A stretch of 64,000 bases of DNA from Hyperoodon ampullatus (Eukaryota; Chordata; Mammalia; Artiodactyla; Ziphiidae), in NCBI GenBank assembly GCA_949752795.1, contig OX457064.1:104509454-104573453 (forward strand), in the 5' to 3' direction. Positions 33,061-43,929 of the stretch are shown here, piece after piece. The notes below the pieces were generated by a model, which saw only the letters and a list, made by a program, of their open reading frames with translations, made no database searches and was not told the DNA's origin. Each line of letters opens with the position of its first letter. The first letter of the stretch is position 1. A program made the position numbers and the translations under genes.

Positions 33061-34814
33061 TTGGAGTCTCCGTAGAGATTCACCGTGAGATGTAGCTCTC
33101 TTCCCGTTGACTGAATATTTGTGATCCAGGATCAGGCAGTCACGTCTCTGGGGCAGGAAGTGAACTTCAGCCTCCCAGCACTGTGCTTCCCCCAGGGGAG
33201 ACCATCAAGATTTCTGCACTTATTTAAACATTGGTTAGAAAAAATTAACCTGCTTCATTTAAATAGCTTTAACCAAATGCAGATTAGTTTTTCCTCATGG
33301 GAGGGTGTTAAAATACAGGTCTGCTGTTAATTCAGGGCTTTGCCAAGTAAACTACAGCACCGAGGTTCAGATCTGAGAAAACTGTTGGTTATCCTCTATT
33401 GGCCATCACAGTCTCCTCTCTTCCTCTCATTTCCTCTTTCTCATCTCTCTCTCTCTCTCTCCCCCCTTGCATATTTGATGTTGTCTTGTAGGCTTCCATT
33501 GAAAAAATCAGTGCTTGGCTCTGATTATGTTCTTGGTACAGGTGTGAACTCCGATTTGGTAACTGCTGTTGCATTTGACTTTTTCCTTTGATCTGAATTG
33601 AGGTGATAAGTGTGGCAGACAGAATAGGAGGGAGATTAGCAGCCTTTCCTACCAATATACTTTCTAAAAAAATAAAATAAAATATTCATGCTGGTTATTC
33701 TTCATCCCTGCCTTTCTCCTCCTCCTCCCCCTCCCCCCTCCTTCTTCTTCTTCCTTCTTGGTCTTCTCCACATGCCTGTTGGGGATGTATTTGTTTGCCC
33801 TGAGGCTGTACCCCCTGCTTCAGCCAGAGGCACAGCTGGGGAGAGGGCGGGGATTTACTCTCCTGCTTTTGGTTTCTGTCCCAGTAGCAGCTCATCTCTT
33901 GGAGAAGCTCAGCTCTGCTGGGTGCCTGCACCCCACCCCCTCCACGTCCCACACAGCTCAAGCCCTCACCAGGGTGCTGTGTTTCTTCTTCTTGACCCTT
34001 GGGGTCTGGGAATGCTAACCCCTCCCCATGGCTGCTACTTCTGGGTGCGCCGACCTTCTCAGATGATGTGCTTAACCCCGCAGCCCCTCATAAGTCCCTA
34101 TAGGCAGCTCTCTCCAGAATCCCATAGCAACATGCCTTCTCTTTCCAGGTGGGCCCCTGACTGATATTGTAATCTATTTAAGTAACTAAGCATTGAATAT
34201 AAAACATTACTATTTTGAGAAAAAAACTAATTATTTAAAGGGAAAAAAAAGCACAAAGGTGTGATTTAGGTATCCCGTTTTTCCTTAATCACCTTAAATT
34301 ATTGCCTAAACTAACCCTGTTTTTCTTCCAGCTTCAAGGGATCACTTCTTTAAAATCACTCTCAATTTTTGATTTTAGATCAGAAACCCTCCCCAAAGGA
34401 TACATTTGACTCTGGAGCATCTCAGCTTCAGAGACATTTGAAATCTTAAATTCTTTTCCGTTCTGGCTGAGAGTTAAAACGGAGTTCTCTATTTCCCATA
34501 ACTGCAGGAAAGGAGTCTGCTGAGGACACAGACATGCAAGCAAACAACTGTAATAGAAAGTGGGAAGTGTGACCTTCACCTGGGGAAACTTGGCGAAGAC
34601 GCTGGCAACTGTGGTGGGACCTACAGGATGAGTGGGCGTGAGTGTGTCATCTGCTGGTAATGACCTTCACCCTCTGTATCTGGAGAAGAGGCACCAGCAG
34701 CTGCAGTATCTGGGGAGCCTTGAGTCATGGTGAAACGGAGCGGGGGGGGAGGGGGGAGGGCAGCCCCAGGAAAGCTGAGGTCACCCCTGTTGCCTGAACT
34801 TCCAGCCCGCTATT
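33061..34814. other. Unclassified stretch with pyrimidine-rich patches
   Basis: It contains a (CT)n patch at about 33440-33465, a CTT/CCT-rich patch at about 33715-33760 and a G-run cluster at 34742-34760. The 158-codon frame at 33688-34164 starts in the CCT-rich patch, is proline- and serine-rich, and has no recognised domain. I do not call it a gene. Confidence 0.4.
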
Positions 34815-35051
34815 AAGACAAGTTCCAGGGCTTCCCTGGTGGCGCAGTGGTTGAGAGTCCGCCTACCGATGCAGGGGATGCGGGTTCGTGCCCCGGTCCG
34901 GGAGGATCCCACATGCCGCGGAGCGGCTGGGCCCGTGAGCCATGGCCGTTGAGCCTGCGCGTCCGGAGCCTGTGCTCCGCAACGGGAGAGGCCACAGCAG
35001 TGAGAGGCCCGTGTACCCAAAAAAAAAAAAAAAAAAAAAGACAAGTTCCAG
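34815..35051 (+). mobile_element. CHR-type SINE, short form, with target-site duplication
   Basis: Body 34829-35037, with an A-tail of about 20. A perfect duplication aagacaagttccag lies at 34815-34828 and 35038-35051. Confidence 0.95.
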
Positions 35052-35889
35052 AGGCTTTATTTCCCTCGTCAAGACGCCCTTTACTCCCTCTTCCACTTAC
35101 TGAATGGAGAAGAAAGTGTCCTCTACCTACCCGTGGAAAGCCTGTTATTAGGAGAGAGTGATTATTTTCACTGCTCTGATTAAAAAAAGCAGGAAGGTAC
35201 AATTTAGGTATCTACTATTCTAAATCTACAATTCAGAAAAGAGAAGCCTTGACATTTTCTTGTTTTAATTCTTTGCTTTTTAAAATGTAGAGTTTGGGTT
35301 ACTCCTACGATTTAAACGATTATCCCACTAACTCTGACATGTTGCCTCTTTCAGCCTGAGCGCCTACTTGAATTCCAAAGTTAAGTTCCAATGCACCTGT
35401 TTGGTTTGAGAGGGTGAGGAGAGAAGTCATGAATATTTGAGAGCTTGAACTTGAGGTCACGGCACACCCTTCCTCTCCTCCAGCCTCAACGTTTGGTCTC
35501 GTTTCCCCCATCCTCTCCCTGCTCTCTTCCCTTCCCTTCTGTTTCTTTCCCATAGAGCCTCACTCTTCTTCACGCCTCATCCCCACCTGGGGCACCGGTC
35601 CCACTGGCCCCATGAAGGGAAATCATTTCAGCCCTCCTGTGTGAGCCCCCCAGAGGGGTCTGCATGGCTTCCTAGTGGCTCTGGAGATGGGAAAGTTTGC
35701 CGTGAAGGAGAAGAGACCAGGTGGCTGAGCACTGAGTGAAAGGTTGAGAGAGATTCCAAGTGGAGTTTGAGCTGTTAAACCTCAGGGTGGAGGTAGGGGT
35801 CAGAAGGAGGGTAGTAAGGATGATGAGGGCAGGAAGGCCAGGTTACCGAACCAAGCTTGGGTCCACTCACCCGTGCGCAGTGAAGCCAG
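35052..35889. other. Unclassified intergenic stretch
   Basis: No recognised repeat or gene. Confidence 0.4.
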
Positions 35890-36480
35890 TCTACTGTCCC
35901 CAGGTTGTGGCGAAGGGAAGTTCAGCGTTTATTGCCAGCGCCAAGAAAGAACGGGCAGCTCATGCGCAAAAGACCTGAACTACCTGACGGCTTTCAGAGA
36001 AGGGGTTTTAAAGGCCGTGGGAGGGAGGGGTCTGAAGGGTGTGTTATCAGCTCATGCACAATTCCTGGGTTGGTCGGCATCAAGGTGAAGTTCAAGCATC
36101 ATCAACGTTTTGGTTTCAACCCATCTAGGGTCTATATTCTTGCAGTCACAATTTTCATCTGGTTCTGCTTCCTGCAAAAACAACTTAGGAATGTGTGTGA
36201 GGCCTTTATCTTATCTTTCAGGGAACTGGGAGTTCGGATGATTCTACTATGTGGCGGATTTATAGTCTAAATTGTTACAAGTTTCCTGGCCTAACAGCTA
36301 ATCTTTGTTTCTGCATCCTCACATTCTTAATCAGTAACTCTTGAGCCAGCCTTTTGAGACTCAGAGGAGGCCTGGGAGACTAAAGGAAAAACCTTTTACT
36401 TCAAAGGACAGGGGCCCCGGAGCTTGTATATGGTTTCAATTGTTTGGGGGCCACATGATCATTTCAAATTTAGAAACAGT
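35890..36480 (-). mobile_element. ERV1-like LTR, antisense, approximate limits
   Basis: 'cagcgtttattgccagcgcc' (a reverse AATAAA-type signal), 'ggcagctcatgcgcaaaaga', 'ttatcagctcatgcacaatt', 'ggcctttatcttatctttca' and 'cctaacagctaatctttgtt' fit a mammalian ERV1 LTR read in reverse. Frames here (72-121 codons) are taken as LTR shadows. Confidence 0.45.
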
Positions 36481-36784
36481 AGTTTAGCCAATCCCTGGAT
36501 TCCAGGTAAAATAGACTTTCTCTGATCGATCTCCCCACCAGCCTCCAGTTGGCCTGAAATTCTATCTTCTCCACATGTCTAGGAATCTTGGGTTAAAGTA
36601 AATGTGCTCATGGAGGATGGCGTGATAGCATATGTCATGTTTATGTTAGCATCCAGCAGGGCTCTGTGGGAACGAGGTTGAGGAGAAGAGGAAAGATCCG
36701 GGCTGACCCCTGGATCCTAGGGGAGCTGGATGGGGTGGGGTGGGGCTGACCTCAAAGTTCCCATCGCTATGGGACAGAGAACTG
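36481..36784. other. Unclassified stretch with G-run cluster
   Basis: GGGG-T-GGGG-T-GGGG lies at 36732-36745, with a further GGG at 36721. No gene. Confidence 0.4.
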
Positions 36785-37010
36785 TAGGGAATTATTGAGC
36801 ATCTACTTTATCTCAGAAATTATCCGAGAAAACTGAAGTGCACTTGACACTCTTATGATAATACTAAGTGAATTATATTCTGAGTCCCATTTTGCAGAAG
36901 AGAAAAACCCAAGGGTCCTAAGTAACTTCCCCAAAGTCACAAGGCTTAGCAGGTATCAAGCTAGAATTTAAATCCTGAGCTAGCAAATCTGGATGATTCT
37001 CAAGTTCCAG
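36785..37010 (-). repeat. MIR fragment
   Basis: Antisense MIR: 'attattgagcatctacttta', 'cccattttgcagaagagaaa', 'aaagtcacaaggcttagcag', 'gctagaatttaaatcctgag'. Confidence 0.75.
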
Positions 37011-37924
37011 CTGCTTTCAGAACCTCTGGGAGGGCCCAGAGGCAGGCAGGACACCCCGGCAGGTGGGAGGGAGGCTTTGTCACATCAGGCCTCCTGCCCC
37101 TGCCCCCCACCCTCCGCCAGCTTCCCTCCCTTCCCCCCCCGCCCCGGATTTGGAACCGCCTACTGGGTGACTTGTGATGGCCTGGTGACTCCTGTGGACA
37201 AGGTGGGGTAGCCACGAGGACACCATGGGACACTTTCTTAGTGCCGTCACGGGGACGGGGATCAAGGATGTATGCTTTCCTTTTTCTGCTTCTCTCCAGG
37301 TGAAGGCCTCACCGCTGCCCATGGTAGGGGGGGCCCATCCAGGTGTGGTCCAGGGGACTCTAAGCTCCAGCCAGGGGATGGGGGAAAAATAACGGCACCT
37401 GATTCCGTAGGAAACAACTAAAACTAGAGCCACCCTTGGTGGTTGGATGGGAAGTGGAGATCAAAGACCTTCAGCTGCAGTGGGGCTCTGCCCCGAGCTT
37501 CTTCACAGAAAATGTCACACGCTTTGGGTTTGGAAAGGCTTCTCTCATCTATTTACCTTTTAGGAAGTAAGTGGTATCTTTTCCCCCTTTTGACAAATGT
37601 GGAACCAGAGGCAGAATTATTGCATGGTTTTTATGAGAAATAGTAAAACTGAAACCAGATCTCAGGTCTCCGAGTTCTTAGCCTGCCTCTGTGTAGTATC
37701 AGAAGCCTAAAGGCAGAAGACAAATCGCTCCGGGGAGGAGTATCGTCCTGTACTTGGTAAACGGCCTCTTCTCTCTCAGAAAGGGCCACGCAGGGGAGCT
37801 GAGGGGAAGGTTAAAGGAGGAGACACGTGGCCTCAGGGCTGGCAAGGCCTGCTGCTGGAATTCACTCCCCCAGCAGAGGTGACTGGTGGGCACCCACCTC
37901 GGCTGCACTTGGGGACGCGGCCAT
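37011..37924. other. Unclassified GC-rich stretch
   Basis: A C-rich patch lies at about 37095-37145. No gene recognised. Confidence 0.4.
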
Positions 37925-38140
37925 CAGCAGCAGAGCCCTTGCCCTCCGGGAACTTACCTGTTAGGGGGAAAGTTTCAAAATTAACACAATAAACAAACAA
38001 GAAAATCCAAGGCACTGGCAAATGTCCTGGAGAAAATAGGTTGCAGTGACAGACTCTGGAGGTGGGCGGTTGGCTTCGCAGGATAGTTCAGGAAGGCTTC
38101 TGAGGATGGGACATTTGAACTGACACCTCCGTGATGTCTG
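37925..38140 (-). repeat. L2 fragment
   Basis: Antisense L2: 'ttgccctccgggaacttacc', 'caataaacaaacaagaaaat', 'gttcaggaaggcttctgagg', 'gacatttgaactgacacctc'. Confidence 0.7.
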
Positions 38141-38572
38141 GGGCCTGAGGATGGATGGGTCTGGGGGAAGGGTTTCCTCAGGGGGGGCGCAGGTGCCAGG
38201 CCTGGTGGGAAGATGGGCTGGCGGGGCCCAGGGACAGGGACGAGGCTGCTATGGCTGGAGCCTAGGAGACAGATGTGGCTGCACAAAGCAGGGTGCAGGT
38301 GCAGGGAGAGGGCAGGGGTGCACAGCTGGAGGTGTCCCACTAACAGGATTCCAGGGCCCTCCTGCACGGATCCTTGCTACCTGCTCTTACCTCCTAGCTC
38401 CTAACTGCAGTGGCTTCTGCTTTCTTTTTAGAGAAAGGATGAAGCAAGGTGCTCTGTGCTATTATTAGGAATGATCTTCACAGCACACTGTGCCTCCGCC
38501 ATGGGCTTGCCTCCTTTCCCTTCCCAAGTTCACAGCAGGCTCTTGACCCAGGAGCAGACATGTCATAAGCAT
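38141..38572. other. Unclassified intergenic stretch
   Basis: Possibly more decayed L2 at its left end. No gene. Confidence 0.35.
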
Positions 38573-38614
38573 CTGTGTGTGTGTGTGCGCGCGTGTGTAT
38601 GTGTATGTGTGTGG

Positions 38615-38645
<31 letters not shown>
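38573..38645 (+). repeat. (GT)n microsatellite, interrupted
   Basis: About 70 bp of GT repeat with GC, AT and GG interruptions. The histidine/threonine-repeat frames on the minus strand are artefacts of it. Confidence 0.95.
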
Positions 38646-38819
38646 ATTGACCTTGGATGGAGTATTTGAGAACAAAACAAAACAAAACTCACAGATATTA
38701 ACCGCAATGGCTAAATCTGGGGCTGAACCCTGACCAAGCTCACTCTTTTCAGTCGGGAGTCAGGATATTCCCTTGAGCTGCAAAGACAACATTTCTGTGC
38801 CCCCACTCCTTGAGAAGAA

Positions 38820-39135
38820 TTTGTTTATTGCTCCATTAGAGAAATTCATATTGATCATAAAAATTAGGAAAACACAGAAAAGGAGAAAAAGCAACCACTG
38901 CTAATTATAGTTAACTTTATATTTACTTAAAAAAAAAAGAAGCCTTGGGCTTCCCTGGTGGCGCAGTGATTGAGAGTCCGCCTGCCGATGCAGGGGACAC
39001 GGGTTCGTGCCCTGGTCCGGGAAGCCCCACATGCCACGGAGCAGCTTGGCCCATGAGCCATGGCCGCTGAGCCTGCGCGTCTGGAGCCTGTGCTCCGCAA
39101 CGGGAGAGGCCACAACAGTGAGAGGCCCGTGTACC

Positions 39136-39168
<33 letters not shown>

Positions 39169-39510
39169 AGCCTGAAGAAATAATGGGAAGGAAATACATC
39201 AGAATATGAGAGCCGGGCAAAAATTATTGTACCCATCATTTTCTGCCTGCATAATTGTCCATATAATTGATGAATCATAGTTTATAAAGCCTCTACCCTA
39301 CAGTTGCATATTTAAATTATCTCCAAGTTTTCCACTATAAAAAATTGTATTTAGTAATTACACAGCTTTGTGCCTCCCTGCCCCCGACGATATTCTTAGA
39401 ATCTCAGGAGAGATTCTCAGAAAATGCCATTACTGAATGAAAAAGTATAAATGTTTTTAAAGTTCTTGATACTTACTTCCAAAAGAAGTGCCAGTTTATA
39501 GGAGAGCTGC
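38820..39510 (-). mobile_element. Ancient L1M-like fragment with SINE insertion
   Basis: 'tgaatcatagtttataaagc', 'atttaaattatctccaagtt', 'ccactataaaaaattgtatt' and 'tccaaaagaagtgccagttt' fit antisense late ORF2 of an old L1. Strongly diverged. Confidence 0.5.
38929..39173 (+). mobile_element. CHR-type SINE, short form, with target-site duplication
   Basis: Body about 38946-39160, with an A-tail of about 30. The duplication a(n)gaagcct lies at 38929-38945 and ends at 39173. Confidence 0.9.
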
Positions 39511-39956
39511 TGACCAATTTGCAAGGTGGACTCTGCCCCAGGGTAGCTGTGTGTGTGTCCGTGTGGGTGACAGTGGCACCTCGGTGAGAGAGGTGACACA
39601 GAGGAAGGGCACCTAGGTTTGCGGGGAGGAAGTGGGCAGGTGACGGACACGGAGGCACCTGGCCGGGGGCTCTCGCAGGCCAGCTCCTTCAGCCTGGAGA
39701 CGTTCCCCCGTGGAAGCCTGGGGACAAATGCTGATGCCTCTGTCTGCGGAGCCGTGTGATGTTCATGTCTTGGAAACGTGTGGGAAGGACAGCACAGCGA
39801 GCGCTAGCTGTCGGGGGCCCTGGTCCCCGCTCTCGGCGTGGCTGTTCCCTGCAGCACAGTGGAGCGGCCCCCAGCCGTGCCACCACGGGCAGCGGGAGCT
39901 TGGACCGCGTTATTAACATCCGATCAAACGATCAGACATCGTCGACTGGGAACATT
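39511..39956. other. Unclassified GC-rich stretch
   Basis: CpG-containing sequence (around 39700-39920) left of the pyrimidine tract. It may be the left part of the MaLR LTR seen on the other side of the tract. No gene. Confidence 0.35.
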
Positions 39957-40099
39957 TTCTTCTCTCTCTCCCCCCTCCCTCTCTCTCCCCCCTCCCTCTC
40001 TCTCCCCCCTCCCTCTCTCTCCCTCCCTCCCTCTCTCTCTCTCTCTCTCTCCCTCTCCCTCCCTCTCTCTCTCTCTCTCCCCCCTCCCTCTCTCTCCCT

Positions 40100-40130
<31 letters not shown>

Positions 40131-40290
40131 CCTCCCTCTCTCTCTCCCTCTCTCTCTCTCTCTCCCTCTCCCTCCCTCTCTCTCTCTCTCCCTCTCTCTT
40201 TCCCTCTCTCTCTCTCTCTCCCTCTCTCTCTCCCTCTCCTTCCCTGTCCCTGTCCGTCTTTCCCTCTATCTCCCCTCACCTCCCTTTCTC
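39957..40290 (+). repeat. Polypyrimidine CT/CCT tract
   Basis: About 290 bp of uninterrupted C and T (39957 to about 40244), arranged as CT runs punctuated by CCC and CCCCCC. It then continues with rare G and A. Long serine/leucine/proline frames on the plus strand and arginine/glutamate frames on the minus strand are artefacts. Confidence 0.95.
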
Positions 40291-40472
40291 CATGTGTGGC
40301 ACCGGGAAAGGCCAGGTGAGGAGGCTGTTTACACGCCAGGAAGACAGTGATTTGCTGGAACCTTGGTCCGGAGCTTTCAGCCTCCAGAATCCTGAGAGAA
40401 TAAATGTCTGTTGTTTAAGCCGCCCCGCCTGTTCGTGCTGTTTGCTGTAGCAGCCGGAGCCGACTGGGAGGA
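40285..40472 (+). mobile_element. ERVL-MaLR LTR 3' end (MLT1 type)
   Basis: 'ctttcagcctccagaatcct', 'gagagaataaatgtctgttg', 'tttaagccgcccc' and 'gtagcagccggagccgactg' form the standard 3' end of an MaLR LTR. It directly abuts the pyrimidine tract, which probably lies within the LTR. Confidence 0.7.
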
Positions 40473-40848
40473 CATCTCCTCCTGGACGCCTCCCTTCCGC
40501 CCCACTGTGTCCACCTGTCACCCTTCTGTCCTTGCTCGCAGCCCCCTCCGCGTGTGTCACGGCGTTTACCACAGTGCACGCTGCCCAGCTGGACGGTCCT
40601 GGGGTACGGCCCGAGCCCCTCCCCTGGTGGGTGTAGACCAGAGCCTGGGAGATACCCAGCTGCCTTGGGGGGGGGCGGGGCGGGGCTGATGGTCGTGCGT
40701 ATATTCCTGCACCTCTCCCGGTGCTCCGTTCATCTTGACGAAGGACCGCCTGGGTACATCTGTCCTCGGAGACCAGGGACCCCTCCTGTGGCACCGGCTG
40801 CTCTGTGGTTGTTTGCTGGATCGCACACCTAACTTTGACGTGTGACCT
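40473..40848. other. Unclassified GC-rich stretch with G-run cluster
   Basis: G9-C-G4-C-G4 lies at 40667-40685. No gene recognised. Confidence 0.4.
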
Positions 40849-41142
40849 TGTGTGTGTGTTTGCTGGGTGTGCTGTGTGTGCTCTGTATGTGTTGTGTGTG
40901 TGTTTGCTGTATGTTTTTTGTGTGTGCTCTGTGTGTTTGCTGTGTGTGTGTTTGCTGTATGTCATGTGTGTATGTTTGTGGTGTGTTGTGTGTGTGCTGT
41001 ATGTTTGCTGTGTGCGTGTGTTTGCTGTATGTTGTGTATATGTTTGCTGTGTGTTTATGTGTTTGCTCTGTGCATGTTTGTGTTTGCTGTATGTTGTGTG
41101 TGTATCTTTGCGGTGTGCTGTGTGTGTGCTGTGTGTGTCTCC
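40849..41142 (+). repeat. Degenerate TG-rich array
   Basis: About 290 bp built from variants of TGTGTGTTTGCTGTATGT with many substitutions. It reads in three plus-strand frames as cysteine/valine-rich peptides, and on the minus strand as a 314-codon frame with Thr/His-rich repeats. Openness in all frames is expected of such a repeat and is not evidence of a protein. Confidence 0.9.
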
Positions 41143-41189
41143 TGCTCTCTCCAGCTCTGCTGTTTCACAGCCTCCTCCTTGCTTGGCAG

Positions 41190-41300
41190 CCTGGCGCTCA
41201 GACCCTGGCCCCTCTGTCACTGAGTTGTGTCCTTGGGTTAAGTCACAGCCTCTCTGAGGTCAGGCTTTTCATCTGAAACACAGACGTGGCCCCTCCAGGA
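41190..41300 (+). repeat. MIR fragment
   Basis: Sense MIR: 'ctcagaccctggcccctctg', 'tgtccttgggttaagtcaca', 'gcctctctgaggtcaggctt', 'ttcatctgaaac'. Confidence 0.6.
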
Positions 41301-41444
41301 GCCATCTGGCCTGACCTGTGCAACCCCTCCGGTGGCTGGAAGGGCCCAGTCAGGGCCGCCCTCAGGACTGGCCTCTCCCTGACACACTGACTCACACGTC
41401 CCCAGCCACCCTGCCCCCTCCCAGGCTTTCCCTCCTACCATAAC

Positions 41445-42085
41445 CTGAAATTTCTTTTTCTTTTTTCAAAATCCGTTTTATTAAGGTGTAATAGATATGC
41501 AATAAAGTTCATCAACTTTTGTGTCTAATTTGATGACAAATGTGCATGATTTTGTAACGACCACCACAAGCATCACAGCGAACATTGCCTTCACTCCACA
41601 AACTTCCTTCCTCGTGCAGTTAATTCTCTCCCCACCACAGTCCTGACAGCCACTGATTTGCTTTCTGCTACTACAGTTGAAACCTTTTGTAAAATTTTGT
41701 TACAATGAAATCCTATCTGTAGTTCAGTCCTATTTAATGGCTGGATAGTGTTCCATGGTGTGAATAGAACAATTTTGTTCATTCACCAGTTCATGAACCC
41801 TTGAATTTTCCCAGGATTTGGCTGTAATGAGTAAAGCTGAGGTGGATAGTCACATACAAGTCTGTAAGCACGTCCCCTGGAAGCACGTAGAAGTGTGATC
41901 CTGGACGGTGCAGTGAGTGTTTGTTTTACTTTACACAAAATTGCCAAATCATTTTCCTAACTAGTTGTATGACTTTGTGATCTCACCAACAATGAATGAA
42001 TGTTCCAGTTGCTCCACATCTACTTCTTTTTGATTGAGCTTTGATGTATTGGTCATGCAAGAAATTTATCTATCTTATAAAAGTT
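41445..42085 (-). mobile_element. Ancient L1M 3' end, antisense
   Basis: 'ttattaaggtgtaatagata', 'cacagcgaacattgccttca', 'ggctggatagtgttccatgg', 'ttcattcaccagttcatgaa' and 'acaaaattgccaaatcattt' follow the order of an old L1 3' UTR and ORF2 end read in reverse. Confidence 0.65.
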
Positions 42086-42092
42086 CAGGTTT

Positions 42093-42311
42093 TTTTGGTT
42101 TTTTTTTTTTTTTTTTTTTGTGGTACACGGGCCTCTCACTGCTGTGGCCTCTCCCGTTGCGGAGCACAGGCTCCGGACGCGCAGGCTCAGCGGCCATGGC
42201 TCACGGGTCCAGCCGCTCCGCAGCATGTGGGATCCTCCTGGACCGGGGCATGAACCCGTGTCCCCTGCATCGGCAGGCGGACCCTCAAACACTGTGCCAC
42301 CAGAGAAGCCC
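42093..42311 (-). mobile_element. CHR-type SINE, short form
   Basis: Antisense, with poly-T at about 42099-42119 and end 'gccaccagagaagccc'. I see no clean target duplication, so one flank may have been altered. Confidence 0.95.
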
Positions 42312-43929
42312 AACTCAACTGGTTTTTACATACACTCATTTTGGGGGGCACACAATTCTATGAAATTTTATCACATTTGTAGCCCTAGGGTCTCCACCAC
42401 CTCATTCAGGGGTCTCTTTAGTTTCCCCTCTTGTGCTATGAACTGAAAACTGTTTCAGGTTGTAATCCAAGATAATTGTCAGGCTCATCTTATTTTTTTC
42501 CTTCTTTCAGGAATCATACTCCTGTGCTGTCAATGTCCTATGGCCGAAAGTTACTATTTCATATATATTTGCCCAGTTTTCTAGTTACTTTTAGTGGGGA
42601 GATAAATTAGGTACCATTTATGCACATGGATGGAAGTGTGAGTATACATGCTGGGAAAATTTTAATTGCTCATTTCACTTTCTCAGGCAAAAGTAGTGGC
42701 GTTGACAAGTTGTCACATTGGTGACGAGCTGTCTCTTGCGTGGGAAGAACCCCAGCTTGAACTTAGAATTTCCTCTTCTTCACAGGAGCCCATGTCTATG
42801 TGACTATTACCTTCTTCAAAGGCTTGCTGCGGTCGCCTGATTTTCTGTGTCAGTTTTTCCTCCAATTAGAATCAACTGATTATCCTTCACCAGTCATCCC
42901 CCATTTTTTGTTCAACTTCCCTTGCTTTCTGCTGGCTCTCTGTTAATTCTACTTTTGGATCAAACTCTTACATTCCGAACTGTCCATTTTAACACAATCC
43001 CAGACTCGGCAACTTTGTTATGTCAATTTTTTTTATCGAATACCGTTGTGTCACCAGGCATTTACAGAAATCAAAGCCTTAGAGAATGTCAGAATTGATG
43101 AGGTTAAGTGTTACAAATAACAGTCATTTGGTTTTGTAGCTAACAAAGTAAGCATTAAAGGTTATTAATTACACAAAAATGTTTCCTGAAGGATAGTTAA
43201 TGTCAAGGCAAACTACCCTCTGTGGTGAGACTGTCAGGCTCGAGGGAGGATCAGAGAGGGAAGAGGAGCCATCACGTTTCCCTCCAGTTTAGCTAAAGTT
43301 GCCGATGAACAGAATGAACAAAATTATAGAGATATATTTATTGTTTTTAGGTCTCAGTCTCTGCAGTTCTGAGAAATTCCTTCCTGTCTACCTACCCATC
43401 ATTTAAGGATGATAACTCAGGACGTATCCAGGATACACTGCCACAGTGAATATCAAAGTCATTTGAAAAGCATGTTGGAATAAAAAGTTCTTACGGTAAA
43501 AGAAGGTAGTTATAAATACCAGCTAAAACCGTGTGACCAAAATACCTTCCTAGGAGCACCTAGACTGGTGTCTCATTGAGGGACGGGACTGCAGCTAAGC
43601 CGACACCAGTAGACCGTCACTGTCCAGTGCACCCCTTTGTGAACTTGGTGCCATACAAAATTCCTTAAACCATACTTAATTTCTAACTAAAGACAATAAC
43701 AAAGTCATACTTCAACCCTACATGATACAACTATTCCGTGTACAACAAAATCAGGCCAACCCTTCCCCCAGAAGGAGATGCAGAGTCAGTCCTTGAGTGA
43801 AGCCCACTCTTAATCCTCGATACCCTGTAGCAGAAACACTATGCTGTAGCGTTCACTACTATTAATACATTTTGTGTGAGATGATAAGGGGACAATAGAA
43901 GAAAGCAAAGAAAATATTTGGGTAATGTA
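42312..43929. other. Unclassified intergenic stretch
   Basis: About 1.6 kb with no recognised repeat or gene. One of the longer unassigned intervals. Confidence 0.4.

Noticed and set aside
33688..34164. 158-codon plus-strand frame with proline runs
   Set aside because: It starts in a CCT-rich patch, has no recognised domain, no repeat support and no visible splice context.
38573..38645. Possible CRISPR-like or regulatory repeat at the GT run
   Set aside because: It is a simple dinucleotide microsatellite with interruptions and has no spacer structure.
39756..40350. 170-187 codon Ser/Leu/Pro-rich frames and a 115-codon Arg/Glu-rich minus-strand frame
   Set aside because: They are produced by the CT-rich tract, which has no stop codons in most phases.
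40276..41220. 314-codon minus-strand frame, the longest in the window
   Set aside because: About a third of it is the TG-rich array read in reverse (Thr/His-rich repeats). The rest overlaps an MaLR LTR end. No domain is recognised.
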